64,000 nt of DNA from Flagellimonas sp947499585 (GCF_044596045.1 NZ_CP138995.1:1-64000); one strand, 5' to 3'. Shown: positions 18,466 to 27,841, numbered from the stretch's first letter. Program-made: numbers and translations. Notes: generated from the sequence alone by a model not told the origin.

Positions 18466-18495
18466 CTAAAAAAGCCGACTCCTAAAAGTCGGCTT
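18466..18495 (-). terminator. Rho-independent terminator of tRNA-Leu
   Basis: A perfect 9-bp stem (AAGCCGACT 18472-18480, AGTCGGCTT 18487-18495) with a six-base loop. On the minus strand it is followed by a run of T (18466-18473 on the plus strand is A-rich). It lies 11 bp after the tRNA 3' end. Confidence 0.85.
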
Positions 18496-18506
18496 AAGCC
18501 TTGCAG

Positions 18507-18588
18507 TGCGGGCGGAGAGACTCGAACTCTCACACCTCGCGGCACTAGATCCTAAGTCTAGCGTGTCTACCAATTCCACCACGCCCGC
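18507..18588 (-). tRNA. tRNA-Leu (anticodon TAG)
   Basis: The 82-nt minus-strand sequence folds as a class II tRNA. The acceptor stem GCGGGCG pairs with CGCCCGC (discriminator A). The D-arm is GGTGGAATTGGTAGACAC. The anticodon stem CTAGA/TCTAG holds the loop CTTAGGA, giving anticodon TAG (reads CUA). A long variable arm and the T-arm GAGAGTTCGAGTCTCTC follow. CCA is not encoded. Confidence 0.95.
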
Positions 18589-18684
18589 AAAAGGAGTGCA
18601 AATATAATTCAATTTTCGGATTTGCAAATACTCTCTTTTTAAAAACTTGTTTTTTGTACTTTTAGTGCCCTTTTAAAACTTTAC

Positions 18685-20073
18685 ATGGAACAGATCAACG
18701 ATTACATTAACACTCATAAAGATCGATTTATTTCTGAATTGATTGAACTACTTAAAATACCTTCAATTAGTGCGGATCCCGCTTTTTCCCAAGACGTTTT
18801 GGAAACCGCCAGGGCTGTTGAGAAATCCTTTAAAGCTGCTGGATGCGATAAAACAGAAATCTGTGAAACCAAAGGTTATCCTGTTGTTTATGCGGAAAAA
18901 ATAATAGACCCTAGCCTGCCCACGGTGCTCGTTTACGGACATTATGATGTTCAACCACCGGATCCAATCGAGTTATGGACATCACCTCCATTTGAACCCG
19001 TTATCAAAAAAACTGATTTGCACCCCGAAGGTGCGATTTTTGCAAGAGGTGCCTGTGACGATAAGGGGCAAATGTACATGCATGTCAAAGCTGTTGAATT
19101 CATGATAAAAAATGATGCTTTACCGTGTAACGTAAAACTCATGATTGAAGGTGAAGAAGAAGTTGGAAGCGATAGTTTGGCGGATTTCCTTACTGAACAC
19201 AAAGAAAAATTATCAAATGACATTATTCTTATCTCCGACACAGGAATGATAGCAAATGATGTCCCTTCAATAACAACCGGATTAAGAGGATTGAGCTATG
19301 TAGAAGTCGAAGTTACAGGCCCCAATCGTGATCTACATTCCGGAATATATGGTGGAGCTGTACCCAATCCCATCAACGTTTTAAACAAAATGATTGCCTC
19401 ATTACATGATGAAAACAACCATATTACCATTCCTGGTTTTTATGATAGGGTTGAGGAAGTTTCAGCAGCAGAGCGCGCAGAAATGGCAAAAGCACCATTT
19501 AATTTGGATGATTATAAAAAGGCTTTGGATATAGACGATGTCCAAGGTGAAAAAGGATTTACAACTTCGGAAAGATATTCCATTCGCCCTACTTTAGATG
19601 TTAATGGAATCTGGGGTGGATATACTGGCGAAGGAGCAAAGACTGTGATTGCCAGCAAGGCCTATGCAAAAATATCCATGCGCTTGGTTCCTGATCAGGA
19701 CCCTGATGAAATCACCGAGTTGTTCACCACACATTTTGAATCTATTGCTCCAAAAGGTGTAAAAGTAAAAGTAACACCACATCATGGCGGACTTCCTTAT
19801 GTAACCAATATGGATAGCTTAGGGTATCAAGCGGCAGCTAAAGCTTACGAAACTACCTTTGATAAAACACCTGTACCAGAAAGAACAGGTGGAAGTATTC
19901 CTATCGTTGCCCTTTTTGAACAAGTTTTAGAAAGTAAGACCATTTTAATGGGCTTTGGGCTGGATAGTGATGCCATTCATTCCCCTAATGAACACTTTGG
20001 AGTTTGGAATTATCTGAAGGGTATTGAGACCATTCCATACTTTTATAAATATTATACAGAACTGTCCACATAA
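18685..20073 (+). CDS. M20 family dipeptidase
   Basis: A 462-residue cytosolic metallopeptidase of the M20 (CNDP-like) family. The metal and catalytic residues are visible: His86 and Asp88 (VYGHYDVQPP), Asp125/Asp126 (GACDDKG), the catalytic Glu pair in GEEEVGS (157-159), Asp185 (SDTG) and His432 (IHSPNEHFG). The insert around 200-380 is the dimerisation domain (RDLHSGIYGG with the bridging His). It should cleave dipeptides or acyl-amino acids with two zinc or manganese ions. It is a stand-alone gene, divergent from tRNA-Leu and ending at a bidirectional terminator. Confidence 0.93.
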   Translation: MEQINDYINTHKDRFISELIELLKIPSISADPAFSQDVLETARAVEKSFKAAGCDKTEICETKGYPVVYAEKIIDPSLPTVLVYGHYDVQPPDPIELWTSPPFEPVIKKTDLHPEGAIFARGACDDKGQMYMHVKAVEFMIKNDALPCNVKLMIEGEEEVGSDSLADFLTEHKEKLSNDIILISDTGMIANDVPSITTGLRGLSYVEVEVTGPNRDLHSGIYGGAVPNPINVLNKMIASLHDENNHITIPGFYDRVEEVSAAERAEMAKAPFNLDDYKKALDIDDVQGEKGFTTSERYSIRPTLDVNGIWGGYTGEGAKTVIASKAYAKISMRLVPDQDPDEITELFTTHFESIAPKGVKVKVTPHHGGLPYVTNMDSLGYQAAAKAYETTFDKTPVPERTGGSIPIVALFEQVLESKTILMGFGLDSDAIHSPNEHFGVWNYLKGIETIPYFYKYYTELST

Positions 20074-20080
20074 TAACCTA

Positions 20081-20111
20081 AAAAAATCCACTCAAATTGA
20101 GTGGATTTTTT
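20081..20111. terminator. Bidirectional terminator
   Basis: A-run, stem TCCACTCAA/TTGAGTGGA and T-run (20081-20111) between the convergent peptidase and flavoprotein genes. The A and T runs on both sides allow it to work in either direction. Confidence 0.85.
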
Positions 20112-20125
20112 CAATCAACCAACAA

Positions 20126-21328
20126 TCAAGGCAATTGTGAATACCCATTTCGGGTTTTCCACAAAAAGTATTTCTCGAACAAAACCTTTGAAAAGTCGTA
20201 GAATACATTTGGAATCATGATGGCGAAATTACGAGGTTTAAATAGACGGTCACTCACAATAATGACCTCTTTTTTGCCTGCATCCATAACGCAGATTCCT
20301 GGAATTTTGCCCCAAGCTTTTTTTCGCAATTTAGACCTACCCTTAACTACCCGAGTGATGTTCTCCGCAACAATCTTTCCAGTTTCATCCGATGGGTATC
20401 CGGTTTTTGGCCCCGAAAAAGGCACCTTACCTGGTTTGAAAGGCAAATCTACCTGAACGGCAATCCCAGCCGCCCAAACATTGGGCCAATCAAGATGTCT
20501 ATAATCTTCACCAACTTGCAAATAACCATTGCTAGTTGGATTGAGTACCGGTGAGTTAACTACAAAATCGACCCCAACAAAAGGAGGCATCAGCATAGTG
20601 AAAGAACTGGGCAATACTTCTCCGGATGTCAACGTAACGCTATCTTCAGTTACTTCAACAACACCTACTTCTGTCCTATACTGGATATTGAACATTTTCA
20701 TGAAAGATTTTAACATGGTTTCACCTCCCGGCATACCATCAATGCCGAAATGACCAAGATACGTTTCAGGAGTAATCCAGTATAAGTCCACTTTTTTTCT
20801 GATTTTTTTCTCGCGGAGCCATTTTTCAATGTTAAAGAGAAATTCATAGGCCGCTCCCATACATCCTGCATTTTGGGTGGCTCCAATCACCACGGGCCCA
20901 GGATTCTTCATAAACTCTTCCAAGGCTTTTTTGGTTTTCATAGCACTTTTGGGCGTACCAATGTAGTGCGCGTGTTCCTTTACCCCAGGTGCCACCTCAT
21001 AATCTACCTTTGGCCCTGTTGCAATGACCAAATGATCATAAGTGAAATCACCTTTCATAGTTTTGACGATGTTGTTATCTGGATCAACACTTAAGGCCTC
21101 GGTCTGAACAAACTCAACACCCTTCTTCCAAAATATTTCATCCTTTTTGAACGAGATATCCTTAACCTGTCTCCGACCAAAGGGCACCCAAATAAGTGAC
21201 GGGATAAACAAAAAAAGTGGTGACTTATCAATGACGATAACCTTGTGATTCTTCTTTCCTTTTCGTTTTATTTCCAATGCGGCGGTCATTCCAGCAAAAT
21301 TTCCACCAATTACTACTGTGGTTGTCAT
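20126..21328 (-). CDS. Sulfide:quinone oxidoreductase-like FAD flavoprotein
   Basis: A 400-residue flavoprotein of the two-dinucleotide-binding-domain family. The N-terminal FAD motif is VVIGGNFAGM (residues 5-14), an LVIATGP motif is near 100, and a second nucleotide-binding strand reads PVVIGATQNAGCMGAAYEF. The Cys in that motif and a second Cys in GICVMDAG are candidates for the redox-active pair of sulfide:quinone reductases. The C-terminal helices (NVFYDFSKVLFEKYFLWK) can bind the membrane surface. The likely reaction is sulfide oxidation with electrons to menaquinone; a non-sulfide NADH dehydrogenase relative is the main alternative. It is monocistronic with a dyad in its promoter region. 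Confidence 0.8.
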   Translation of the reverse strand: MTTTVVIGGNFAGMTAALEIKRKGKKNHKVIVIDKSPLFLFIPSLIWVPFGRRQVKDISFKKDEIFWKKGVEFVQTEALSVDPDNNIVKTMKGDFTYDHLVIATGPKVDYEVAPGVKEHAHYIGTPKSAMKTKKALEEFMKNPGPVVIGATQNAGCMGAAYEFLFNIEKWLREKKIRKKVDLYWITPETYLGHFGIDGMPGGETMLKSFMKMFNIQYRTEVGVVEVTEDSVTLTSGEVLPSSFTMLMPPFVGVDFVVNSPVLNPTSNGYLQVGEDYRHLDWPNVWAAGIAVQVDLPFKPGKVPFSGPKTGYPSDETGKIVAENITRVVKGRSKLRKKAWGKIPGICVMDAGKKEVIIVSDRLFKPRNFAIMIPNVFYDFSKVLFEKYFLWKTRNGYSQLP

Positions 21329-21351
21329 GTCTTCTTGTTTTATGACATTAA

Positions 21352-21391
21352 GTTACGCCAAACTTCAACCAAAAAAAGTAACCTAAGTTAC
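21352..21391 (-). promoter_or_regulatory. Candidate operator of the SQR-like gene
   Basis: The inverted repeat GTAAC-CTAA-GTTAC lies at 21378-21391, 50 bp upstream of the flavoprotein start. On the minus strand its GTAACTTA half recurs at 21349-21356. The 5-4-5 geometry is that of Crp/Fnr-type operators, though the half-site sequence is not a classical one. The assignment to a regulator is inference. Confidence 0.4.
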
Positions 21392-21602
21392 ACTAAATCA
21401 ATAATTTAAAAGTTTTCAAATATTCATCCGTAAAGTTGTTTTACGTATTGTCAAATCCCACAAAAGAATAAAGTATTGGTCTTTTAATCCAACATGTTTC
21501 AGTCTATAAATAAACGTTAAAATGATGATTTTGAAGGTTTTGGTGTAACAAATGCACTCACACCACGTTCTAATAGTCAATCAGAACCAAACGAACACTA
21601 TC

Positions 21603-22703
21603 ATGTTACAACGCTTTTTTATTTTCTGCTCAGGAGCAGATACCCAGATTTTAGAAACTTGTTCCAACGGGGAACGTAACAAATATGCTGGCATAGGCGC
21701 TACTGTTTTCTTTACTGCTGTAATGGCATTTATTGCCAGTGGATATGCTCTTTATACTGTTTTTGATAATGTATTTGCTTCCATTTTCTTTGGATTGATT
21801 TGGGGTCTGTTGATTTTCAATTTAGACCGCTATATTGTTTCAACCATAAAAAAACGCGATAATTTCAAAAGTGAATTGCTACAGGCAGCCCCAAGGATTA
21901 TTCTCGCTATCATTATCGCCATTGTAATTTCCAAACCTCTTGAAATGAAGATTTTTGAAAAGGAAATCAACCAAGTGCTTTTGGAAGAAAAAAATACAAT
22001 GACATTGGCCAATCAAGAACAGATAGCTTTACAGTACAATCCTAAAATTGAAAGTTTAAACCAGGAAGTCTCAAGATTAAAAAATGAAGTTGCTCTTAAA
22101 GAAGCAGAAACCAATGCCCTTTATGATACTTATATCTCCGAAGCAGAAGGCACCGCCGGAACTAAGCTTTTAGGTAAAGGACCCGTCTATAAGGAAAAGC
22201 GAGAAAAACATGATGCCTATTTGGCTGAGTTAAGACAATTAAAAGAGGGCAATGCAAAGAAGATAAGCGTAATAGAAACTCAAATTGCAAATCTAGGTTC
22301 AGATTATACTACAGCAGTAACGAATTCGCAGCCCATAATAGATGGTTTTGATGGACTTATGGCTCGCATCAATGCATTGGGCAAATTACCTTGGTTACCT
22401 TCCTTTTTTATTTTCCTATTGTTTCTAGCTATTGAAACGGCCCCTATCATCGCCAAACTTCTGGCACCAAAAGGCGAATATGATTATAAGTTTGAAGAGC
22501 AAGAAAGTGTAGTTGCTACCTGGGTAACCCAAAAAGTAGCGCAACGCAAACTGTTGTTTTCCACTGATGGGGAGCTCAACCAAAAAATTTATGAGGATAT
22601 CAAAAACGAGGAAGAGTTGTATCGTTACAAAAAAGAAAAAGCCGAAGAATTGCTCAAACTTCAGGCTGACTCATTTCATAAAGTGCAGATAAAGGGGTTG
22701 TAG
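21603..22703 (+). CDS. DUF4407 membrane protein
   Basis: A 366-residue membrane protein from ATG 21603; an ATG at 21552 would add 17 polar residues before the conserved start MLQRFFIFCSGAD. Two membrane segments lie at about 28-75 (GATVFFTAVMAFIASGYALY; FGLIWGLLIFNLDRYIV), one at 95-115 (RIILAIIIAIVIS), then a long charged coiled coil (about 125-245) and a fourth segment near 265-290 (FFIFLLFLAIETAPII). This is the full DUF4407 architecture. Its function is unknown; the coiled coil suggests a scaffolding or mechanical role. Confidence 0.88.
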   Translation: MLQRFFIFCSGADTQILETCSNGERNKYAGIGATVFFTAVMAFIASGYALYTVFDNVFASIFFGLIWGLLIFNLDRYIVSTIKKRDNFKSELLQAAPRIILAIIIAIVISKPLEMKIFEKEINQVLLEEKNTMTLANQEQIALQYNPKIESLNQEVSRLKNEVALKEAETNALYDTYISEAEGTAGTKLLGKGPVYKEKREKHDAYLAELRQLKEGNAKKISVIETQIANLGSDYTTAVTNSQPIIDGFDGLMARINALGKLPWLPSFFIFLLFLAIETAPIIAKLLAPKGEYDYKFEEQESVVATWVTQKVAQRKLLFSTDGELNQKIYEDIKNEEELYRYKKEKAEELLKLQADSFHKVQIKGL

Positions 22704-22869
22704 TTAGTTTTGAGACTGAACTTTCTTAATTTGTTCATCCCCAATCTACGTCTCTCAATTTGCCATTGAATCTTAAGTTGAAATCCGTTAACTTCACTTA
22801 TCGTAGGATAATATAAATCATTCGATAAAACGGATTCATATCCTTTTAGTTGGCGGTAATTTGAGCAAT

Positions 22870-24348
22870 ATGAGAACATTTAAACTTGGAATTGGAATAT
22901 TCTTACTCTTTTTGATCACTTGCTTCAGTTGTTCCAAGAGGAATCAAGAACCGAAAATTTTTGATAAATTATCCTATTATCAACCAGAAGGATTTAAGGA
23001 CTCTCTAGTTGTCGGAACATTTCAGGTCTTTGAAAATAGTGATGAGCAGAAAGGGAAGAAAATCAACCTTTTTGTGGCCGTAACACCGGCAATTGTCAGA
23101 GATAGCCAGATGGAGCCTATATTTATTATAGAAGGTGGACCCGGTGCACCTGCTAGCAATCAGAGCTATTTTTATACAGAAATTGACCAAAGTTACAGAC
23201 GTTATCATGACATAGTATATGTTGATGCTCGAGGAACAGGTAAGTCGAACCCTCTGCATTGCGATGAAATCCAAACCAATTATTCTCCGCAAGAATATTT
23301 TGATCATCCTTTTCCACAGGCAAAACTTGAAGCCTGTATTCAGAAATATCAAGATTCAGTAGATTTTAATTTCTATCAGTCAAAGTATATGGTTGATGAT
23401 CTAGAGGCTGTTCGTCAATGGTTGGGATATGACAAAATCAATTTAATGGGTACTTCTTTTGGTGGAAAGGTTTCGTTGATGTTTATGGATCGTTATCCAA
23501 ATTCTATTCATCGTGTGGCCTTACACGCCCCTGATGCCCCTCATTTCGAATACGTTTCGAAACGTGGCAGCTATAGTCAGCGAGCTTTAAATGAACTCTT
23601 TAAGTTATGTGAGGCCGACAGTCTGTGCTTCTCAAACTATCCATATTTCAGGAATGAATTCCAAGTGGTTATGGACAGGATTAAGACCACTAAGGTTGTT
23701 CAAAGCATACAATGGAATGGGAAAGAACAGAGGGTAGCATTAACATGGCCCCCAATTGCATATAAAATTTCAAAAATGCTTTACAGCGATGACCAGTATA
23801 TTCAAATACCCTATTTGGTTCATGAGGCCTTTACAGGAAATTATACGCCACTACTTGAAGTGATGGATATTACCAATACCGATACAAATTACTTTTTTGC
23901 TGATGGGTTATGGTTCTCCAACATTTGTGCGGAGGATTTACCAGTGGCTTTGCGAAATTACGATGAAAGTGAAAAAGAATCATTCTTAGGTGATTATGTG
24001 TTTGCAACAAGAAAATACGCTTGTGATCATTGGCCAGTGCAACATTCAAAATCATCAGACCTTATTGCGGTTGTTTCTGATATTCCCACTCTCCTGATTT
24101 CAGGTCACTTTGATCCTACCCTTCCTCCAGAGACAGGTACTGAAATTGTAAAACACCTTTCAAACAGTCAACACATTATCATTCCATATATGGCACATAT
24201 GCTAGGAGATCTCTCTGATATCGAATGTTACGACCGCTATATTCTTGCCTATTTTGAAGGAAAAGAAGACCAATTAGACACTGAATGTTTTAATGAGATG
24301 AAGCCAGGGCCATTTAAACTGCCGCCAACAACGTATAAAATCCATTGA
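22870..24348 (+). CDS. Secreted alpha/beta hydrolase (proline iminopeptidase-like)
   Basis: A 492-residue lipoprotein or secreted protein from ATG 22870; a TTG at 22861 would add three residues. The signal ends near TCFSC. The alpha/beta hydrolase fold is of the tripeptidyl/prolyl aminopeptidase type: oxyanion region IIEGGPGAPASN, DARGTGKSNPLHCD, nucleophile elbow MGTSFGGK, acid in SGHFDPTLPPETG and His in MAHMLGD. It should release N-terminal residues from peptides at the cell surface or periplasm. Several Cys residues may form disulfides. It is monocistronic. Confidence 0.88.
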   Translation: MRTFKLGIGIFLLFLITCFSCSKRNQEPKIFDKLSYYQPEGFKDSLVVGTFQVFENSDEQKGKKINLFVAVTPAIVRDSQMEPIFIIEGGPGAPASNQSYFYTEIDQSYRRYHDIVYVDARGTGKSNPLHCDEIQTNYSPQEYFDHPFPQAKLEACIQKYQDSVDFNFYQSKYMVDDLEAVRQWLGYDKINLMGTSFGGKVSLMFMDRYPNSIHRVALHAPDAPHFEYVSKRGSYSQRALNELFKLCEADSLCFSNYPYFRNEFQVVMDRIKTTKVVQSIQWNGKEQRVALTWPPIAYKISKMLYSDDQYIQIPYLVHEAFTGNYTPLLEVMDITNTDTNYFFADGLWFSNICAEDLPVALRNYDESEKESFLGDYVFATRKYACDHWPVQHSKSSDLIAVVSDIPTLLISGHFDPTLPPETGTEIVKHLSNSQHIIIPYMAHMLGDLSDIECYDRYILAYFEGKEDQLDTECFNEMKPGPFKLPPTTYKIH

Positions 24349-24413
24349 AACGGTTTTATACTAGACCGATAAGTGCCCTTCAATTTTGATTCAAAGCATA
24401 GGTTAACTTCTTT

Positions 24414-24483
24414 TCCTTCGACACTGCACCTTTCCTTCGACAGGTTCAGGATGACAGCTCAGTGCTGGCAAGCTCAGGACGGC
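24414..24483. repeat. Dispersed intergenic repeat (CCTTCGACAGG type)
   Basis: The convergent intergenic space carries TTCCTTCGACA twice (about 24412 and 24430), the second followed by GGTTCAGGATGACAG and then GCTCAG repeated (24457 and 24471). This is the CCTTCGACAGGCTCAGGATGACA-like repeat seen in many bacterial intergenic regions. No function is assigned. Confidence 0.55.
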
Positions 24484-24498
24484 AATAGAACGGTGAAA

Positions 24499-25368
24499 TC
24501 AGATATTAATTTTGGAGTATGCTTTTAAAGCAACGGTAAGGCTGTCTTTCCAATGCGGAATCTCCAAACCAAAAGTATTTTTGATCTTGGACTTATCCAG
24601 AACACTAAACTTTGGGCGTTCAGCGGGCATAGGATACTCCGTGGAAAGAATTGGTTTTAAATCAACGTTGATTTTGTAGTTATCAAAAATAGCCTTGGCA
24701 AAATCGTACCAACTAGCAACACCTTCATTGCTATAATTGTAAACTCCGTATTCTATGCTGTGCGCTTTTACGATATGAAGAACTACATTGGCTAAATCCA
24801 GAGCATAGGTTGGAGTCCCAACTTGATCATAGACTACAGAAAGTTCATCTCTTTCACTTCCTAACTTTAGCATGGTCTTCATAAAGTTGTGCCCAAATTC
24901 TGAGTACAACCAGGATGTTCTAATAATAAAATGCTCTTCAACATTGTTAATAATTGCGCGTTCTCCTTTATACTTGGTATCACCATAGAACCCAATGGGC
25001 CTAGCAATATCTTCTTCTAAATATGGGGTGTTCAGGAATCCATCAAAAACAAAATCTGTAGAGATATGGATTAAAACAGTTTTACTTTCATTACAGTTCA
25101 TGGCCAAATTACGAGCTCCCGTAACATTTACCCTGTACGCCAAATCATTCTCAGCTTCCGCCTTGTCTACATTTGTAAATGCTGCACAATTAATACAATA
25201 AGCATAGTCTGAAGAAACAAGCTCCTGTCGTACCTCATCAAAATCCGTGATATCCAATTCTGAAGAGGATTTAAATACAAAATCCAAATCTTTTGTATGT
25301 CCATCAGAAACTAGTGATTTAAAGGTACTTCCCAATTGTCCAGATGCGCCGGTAACCAATATTTTCAT
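24499..25368 (-). CDS. rfbD: dTDP-4-dehydrorhamnose reductase
   Basis: A 289-residue short-chain dehydrogenase-type enzyme that makes dTDP-L-rhamnose from dTDP-4-keto-L-rhamnose with NAD(P)H. The nucleotide-binding motif GASGQLGS is at residues 7-14, the THR-Y-K type catalytic set appears in HISTDFVFDG and YGDTKYKGE, and IIRTSWLYSEFGHNF is typical of RfbD. It is the last gene of rfbBACD and ends beside an intergenic repeat. Length and motifs are normal. Confidence 0.95.
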   Translation of the reverse strand: MKILVTGASGQLGSTFKSLVSDGHTKDLDFVFKSSSELDITDFDEVRQELVSSDYAYCINCAAFTNVDKAEAENDLAYRVNVTGARNLAMNCNESKTVLIHISTDFVFDGFLNTPYLEEDIARPIGFYGDTKYKGERAIINNVEEHFIIRTSWLYSEFGHNFMKTMLKLGSERDELSVVYDQVGTPTYALDLANVVLHIVKAHSIEYGVYNYSNEGVASWYDFAKAIFDNYKINVDLKPILSTEYPMPAERPKFSVLDKSKIKNTFGLEIPHWKDSLTVALKAYSKINI

Positions 25369-25383
25369 AGTATGCTTGTAAAA

Positions 25384-25932
25384 TTAATGGGGGACTGCCT
25401 CTTTAAAGACAGGTAAAAATTTATCTTTTTCAGAAATGATCAAATCCTCACTTGCTAAAATCCAATCAATATTGAATGTAGGGTCGTTATATATTATCCC
25501 TCCTTCTGATGCTGCATTATAAAAATTATCGCATTTATAGGAAAACTTCGCTGTATCGCTTAAAGTTACAAAACCATGGGCACATCCCCTTGGGATAAAC
25601 ATTTGTTTTTTATTGTTTGACGAAAGTAATGTCGACACCACTTGTCCAAAGGTTTTGGACTCAGGTCTTATATCAACAGCTACATCTAAAACTTCTCCAT
25701 CCAAGACGCGAACCAATTTAGCTTGAGCATGTTCTCCTTTTTGAAAATGCAACCCTCTAAGCACTCCTTTTGAAGAAAAGGATTCGTTGTCTTGTACAAA
25801 AAATGGTTTTGCACCAGTTAATACTTCAAATTTTTCTTGGTTGTAGCTTTCAAAAAAATACCCTCTTTTGTCCTCGAACACTTTGGGCTCAATAATAAAA
25901 CAACCTTCTATTTCCGTTTTATAAACTTCCAT
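25384..25932 (-). CDS. rfbC: dTDP-4-dehydrorhamnose 3,5-epimerase
   Basis: A 182-residue cupin-type epimerase. The catalytic His62 lies in LRGLHFQKGEHAQAKLV, and the RGCAHGFVTLSDTAKFSYKCDNFY stretch carries the second active-site region with its Tyr. It converts dTDP-4-keto-6-deoxyglucose to the L-rhamno isomer. It lies three bases from rfbA upstream and 15 bp from rfbD downstream, so the set is an operon. Confidence 0.95.
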   Translation of the reverse strand: MEVYKTEIEGCFIIEPKVFEDKRGYFFESYNQEKFEVLTGAKPFFVQDNESFSSKGVLRGLHFQKGEHAQAKLVRVLDGEVLDVAVDIRPESKTFGQVVSTLLSSNNKKQMFIPRGCAHGFVTLSDTAKFSYKCDNFYNAASEGGIIYNDPTFNIDWILASEDLIISEKDKFLPVFKEAVPH

Positions 25933-25935
25933 ACT

Positions 25936-26796
25936 TTATGTCAAAGCTTCTAATAATCGTTTGCTATAACCACTCTTTAAAAATGGTTCTGTCAATTTTT
26001 TAAATTGACTTTTGGTTATGAATCCCATTTTGTAAGCAGAAGATTCAATGGCACCTATTTTAAGGCCTTGTCTTTCTTCTATGACCTGAACAAATTGTGA
26101 AGCTTGCATCAATGATTGAAAAGTTCCTGTATCTAACCAAGCCGTACCTCTATCCATAATACTTACTTTAAGCTTACCTCTTTTTAAGTATTCTTGGTTA
26201 ATGTCTGTTATCTCCAACTCTCCCCTCTTACTTGGTTGAATATTTTTTGCTATTTCTACCACATCATTATCATAAAAATAAATTCCTGGTACCGCGTAAT
26301 TGGATTTTGGCTTTGTTGGTTTTTCCTCAATCGAGATTACCTTGCCATCTTCATCAAATTCAACCACTCCATATCTCTCTGGGTCGGTAACATGATAGGC
26401 ATAGATGATTCCTCCATCTGGATTGTTGTTTGATTGTAATAATTCTTCTAATCCCGTTCCATAGAAGATGTTGTCTCCAAGTATCAAGGCTACCTTGTCA
26501 TCTCCAATAAATTTTTCACCAATGATAAAAGCTTCTGCCAAACCATTGGGGTGTTCTTGTACCGCATATTCAAACTTGCATCCGTATTTTCTGCCGTCGC
26601 CCAACAAGCGCTGGAACATGGGCAAATCATGTGGGGTTGAGATAATCAATATTTCCCAGATTCCCGATTCAATCAACGTTGAAAGTGGGTAATAGATCAT
26701 GGGTTTGTCGTAGACGGGCATCAGTTGCTTACTCACCGCTAAAGTAATGGGGTGCAAGCGTGTTCCCGATCCTCCTGCTAAAATTATTCCTTTCAT
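25936..26796 (-). CDS. rfbA: Glucose-1-phosphate thymidylyltransferase
   Basis: A 286-residue nucleotidyltransferase. It opens with the signature ILAGGSGTRLHP (residues 5-16) with Lys23 in VSKQLMP, and contains LILGDNIFYG, VEFDEDGKVISIEEKP and GTAWLDTGT. It makes dTDP-glucose from glucose-1-phosphate and dTTP, the entry step of dTDP-rhamnose synthesis, and is probably feedback-inhibited by dTDP-rhamnose as in the family. Confidence 0.96.
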   Translation of the reverse strand: MKGIILAGGSGTRLHPITLAVSKQLMPVYDKPMIYYPLSTLIESGIWEILIISTPHDLPMFQRLLGDGRKYGCKFEYAVQEHPNGLAEAFIIGEKFIGDDKVALILGDNIFYGTGLEELLQSNNNPDGGIIYAYHVTDPERYGVVEFDEDGKVISIEEKPTKPKSNYAVPGIYFYDNDVVEIAKNIQPSKRGELEITDINQEYLKRGKLKVSIMDRGTAWLDTGTFQSLMQASQFVQVIEERQGLKIGAIESSAYKMGFITKSQFKKLTEPFLKSGYSKRLLEALT

Positions 26797-26806
26797 GTGT
26801 CTAATT

Positions 26807-27841
26807 TTAAGCCAAACTTTTGGTTTTGTTATGGATGAACTTGTTCAAATACCAATCGATGGTTTTGTCAATACCGCTCTCAAAATTCTCATCAGCTTGC
26901 CAGCCTAAATCATTTTCAATTTTTGAAGCATCAATCGCATACCTAAAATCGTGCCCTGCCCTATCTTTCACATAGGTAATCAAATCTTTATAGGAACCTT
27001 CAGATTTTGGATGTTTTTTATCTAAAATTTCGCAAACAGTTTGTGCGATGTACAAGTTGTTTCTTTCATTCCTTCCACCAATGTTATAGGTCTCCCCCGA
27101 TACTCCCTTATCATATGCCAGTGCAATTCCCCTACAATGGTCTAAAACGTAAAGCCAGTCACGAATATTGGAACCATCACCATAAATAGGGATTTGTTCT
27201 CCCGCCAATGCTTTTCGTATTATGGTAGGAATTAACTTTTCATCATGCTGTTTTGGTCCATAATTGTTGGAACAATTGGTGGTTACCACATTCATACCAT
27301 AGGTATGATGATAGCTTCGCACAATAAAATCAGATGATGCTTTTGAAGCACTGTATGGACTGTTGGGTGCATAGGGCGTAGTCTCCATAAACAGACCTTC
27401 TTTTCCTAATGTGCCATAGACCTCATCTGTTGATACATGGTGGAATCTTGAGTTTTTATAAGCTTCTTTATATACTCCCGGGCCAACCATCCAATACTTT
27501 TTGGCTACATCTATCAAATTAAATGTACCCAAGATATTGGTCTGCATAAATGCATCTGGATTGGTAATGGAATTATCAACATGCGATTCCGCAGCAAAAT
27601 GGATAACCCCTTGAATAGTATACTTCTCAAATATCTTGTCTATGAGTTTTCTATCACAAATGTCTCCTTTGATAAACGTATAGCGCTCATGCTTCTCAAC
27701 TTCATTCAAGTTTTCTAAATCTCCTGCATAAGTGAGTGCATCAATATTAATCAGGTGAACATCCGTATTTGCTTCTAAAAAATAGGGGACAAAGTTGGAT
27801 CCTATAAATCCTGCTCCTCCCGTAACTAAAATATTTGTCAT
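26807..27841 (-). CDS. rfbB: dTDP-glucose 4,6-dehydratase
   Basis: A 344-residue extended SDR enzyme with NAD motif GGAGFIGSNF (8-17), AAESHVDNSI, STDEVYGTLG and the YSASKASSD catalytic Tyr-Lys. It dehydrates dTDP-glucose to dTDP-4-keto-6-deoxyglucose. It is the first gene of the rhamnose operon; its upstream region carries a 27-bp element shared with the LruC gene. Confidence 0.96.
   Translation of the reverse strand: MTNILVTGGAGFIGSNFVPYFLEANTDVHLINIDALTYAGDLENLNEVEKHERYTFIKGDICDRKLIDKIFEKYTIQGVIHFAAESHVDNSITNPDAFMQTNILGTFNLIDVAKKYWMVGPGVYKEAYKNSRFHHVSTDEVYGTLGKEGLFMETTPYAPNSPYSASKASSDFIVRSYHHTYGMNVVTTNCSNNYGPKQHDEKLIPTIIRKALAGEQIPIYGDGSNIRDWLYVLDHCRGIALAYDKGVSGETYNIGGRNERNNLYIAQTVCEILDKKHPKSEGSYKDLITYVKDRAGHDFRYAIDASKIENDLGWQADENFESGIDKTIDWYLNKFIHNKTKSLA

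Noticed and set aside
22676..22879. Minus-strand 67-codon frame between the DUF4407 and hydrolase genes
   Set aside because: Overlaps both flanking genes and their starts or stops; no protein-like pattern.
24349..24498. Insertion sequence remnant between the hydrolase and rfbD
   Set aside because: Only a short dispersed repeat is present; no transposase fragment in any frame.
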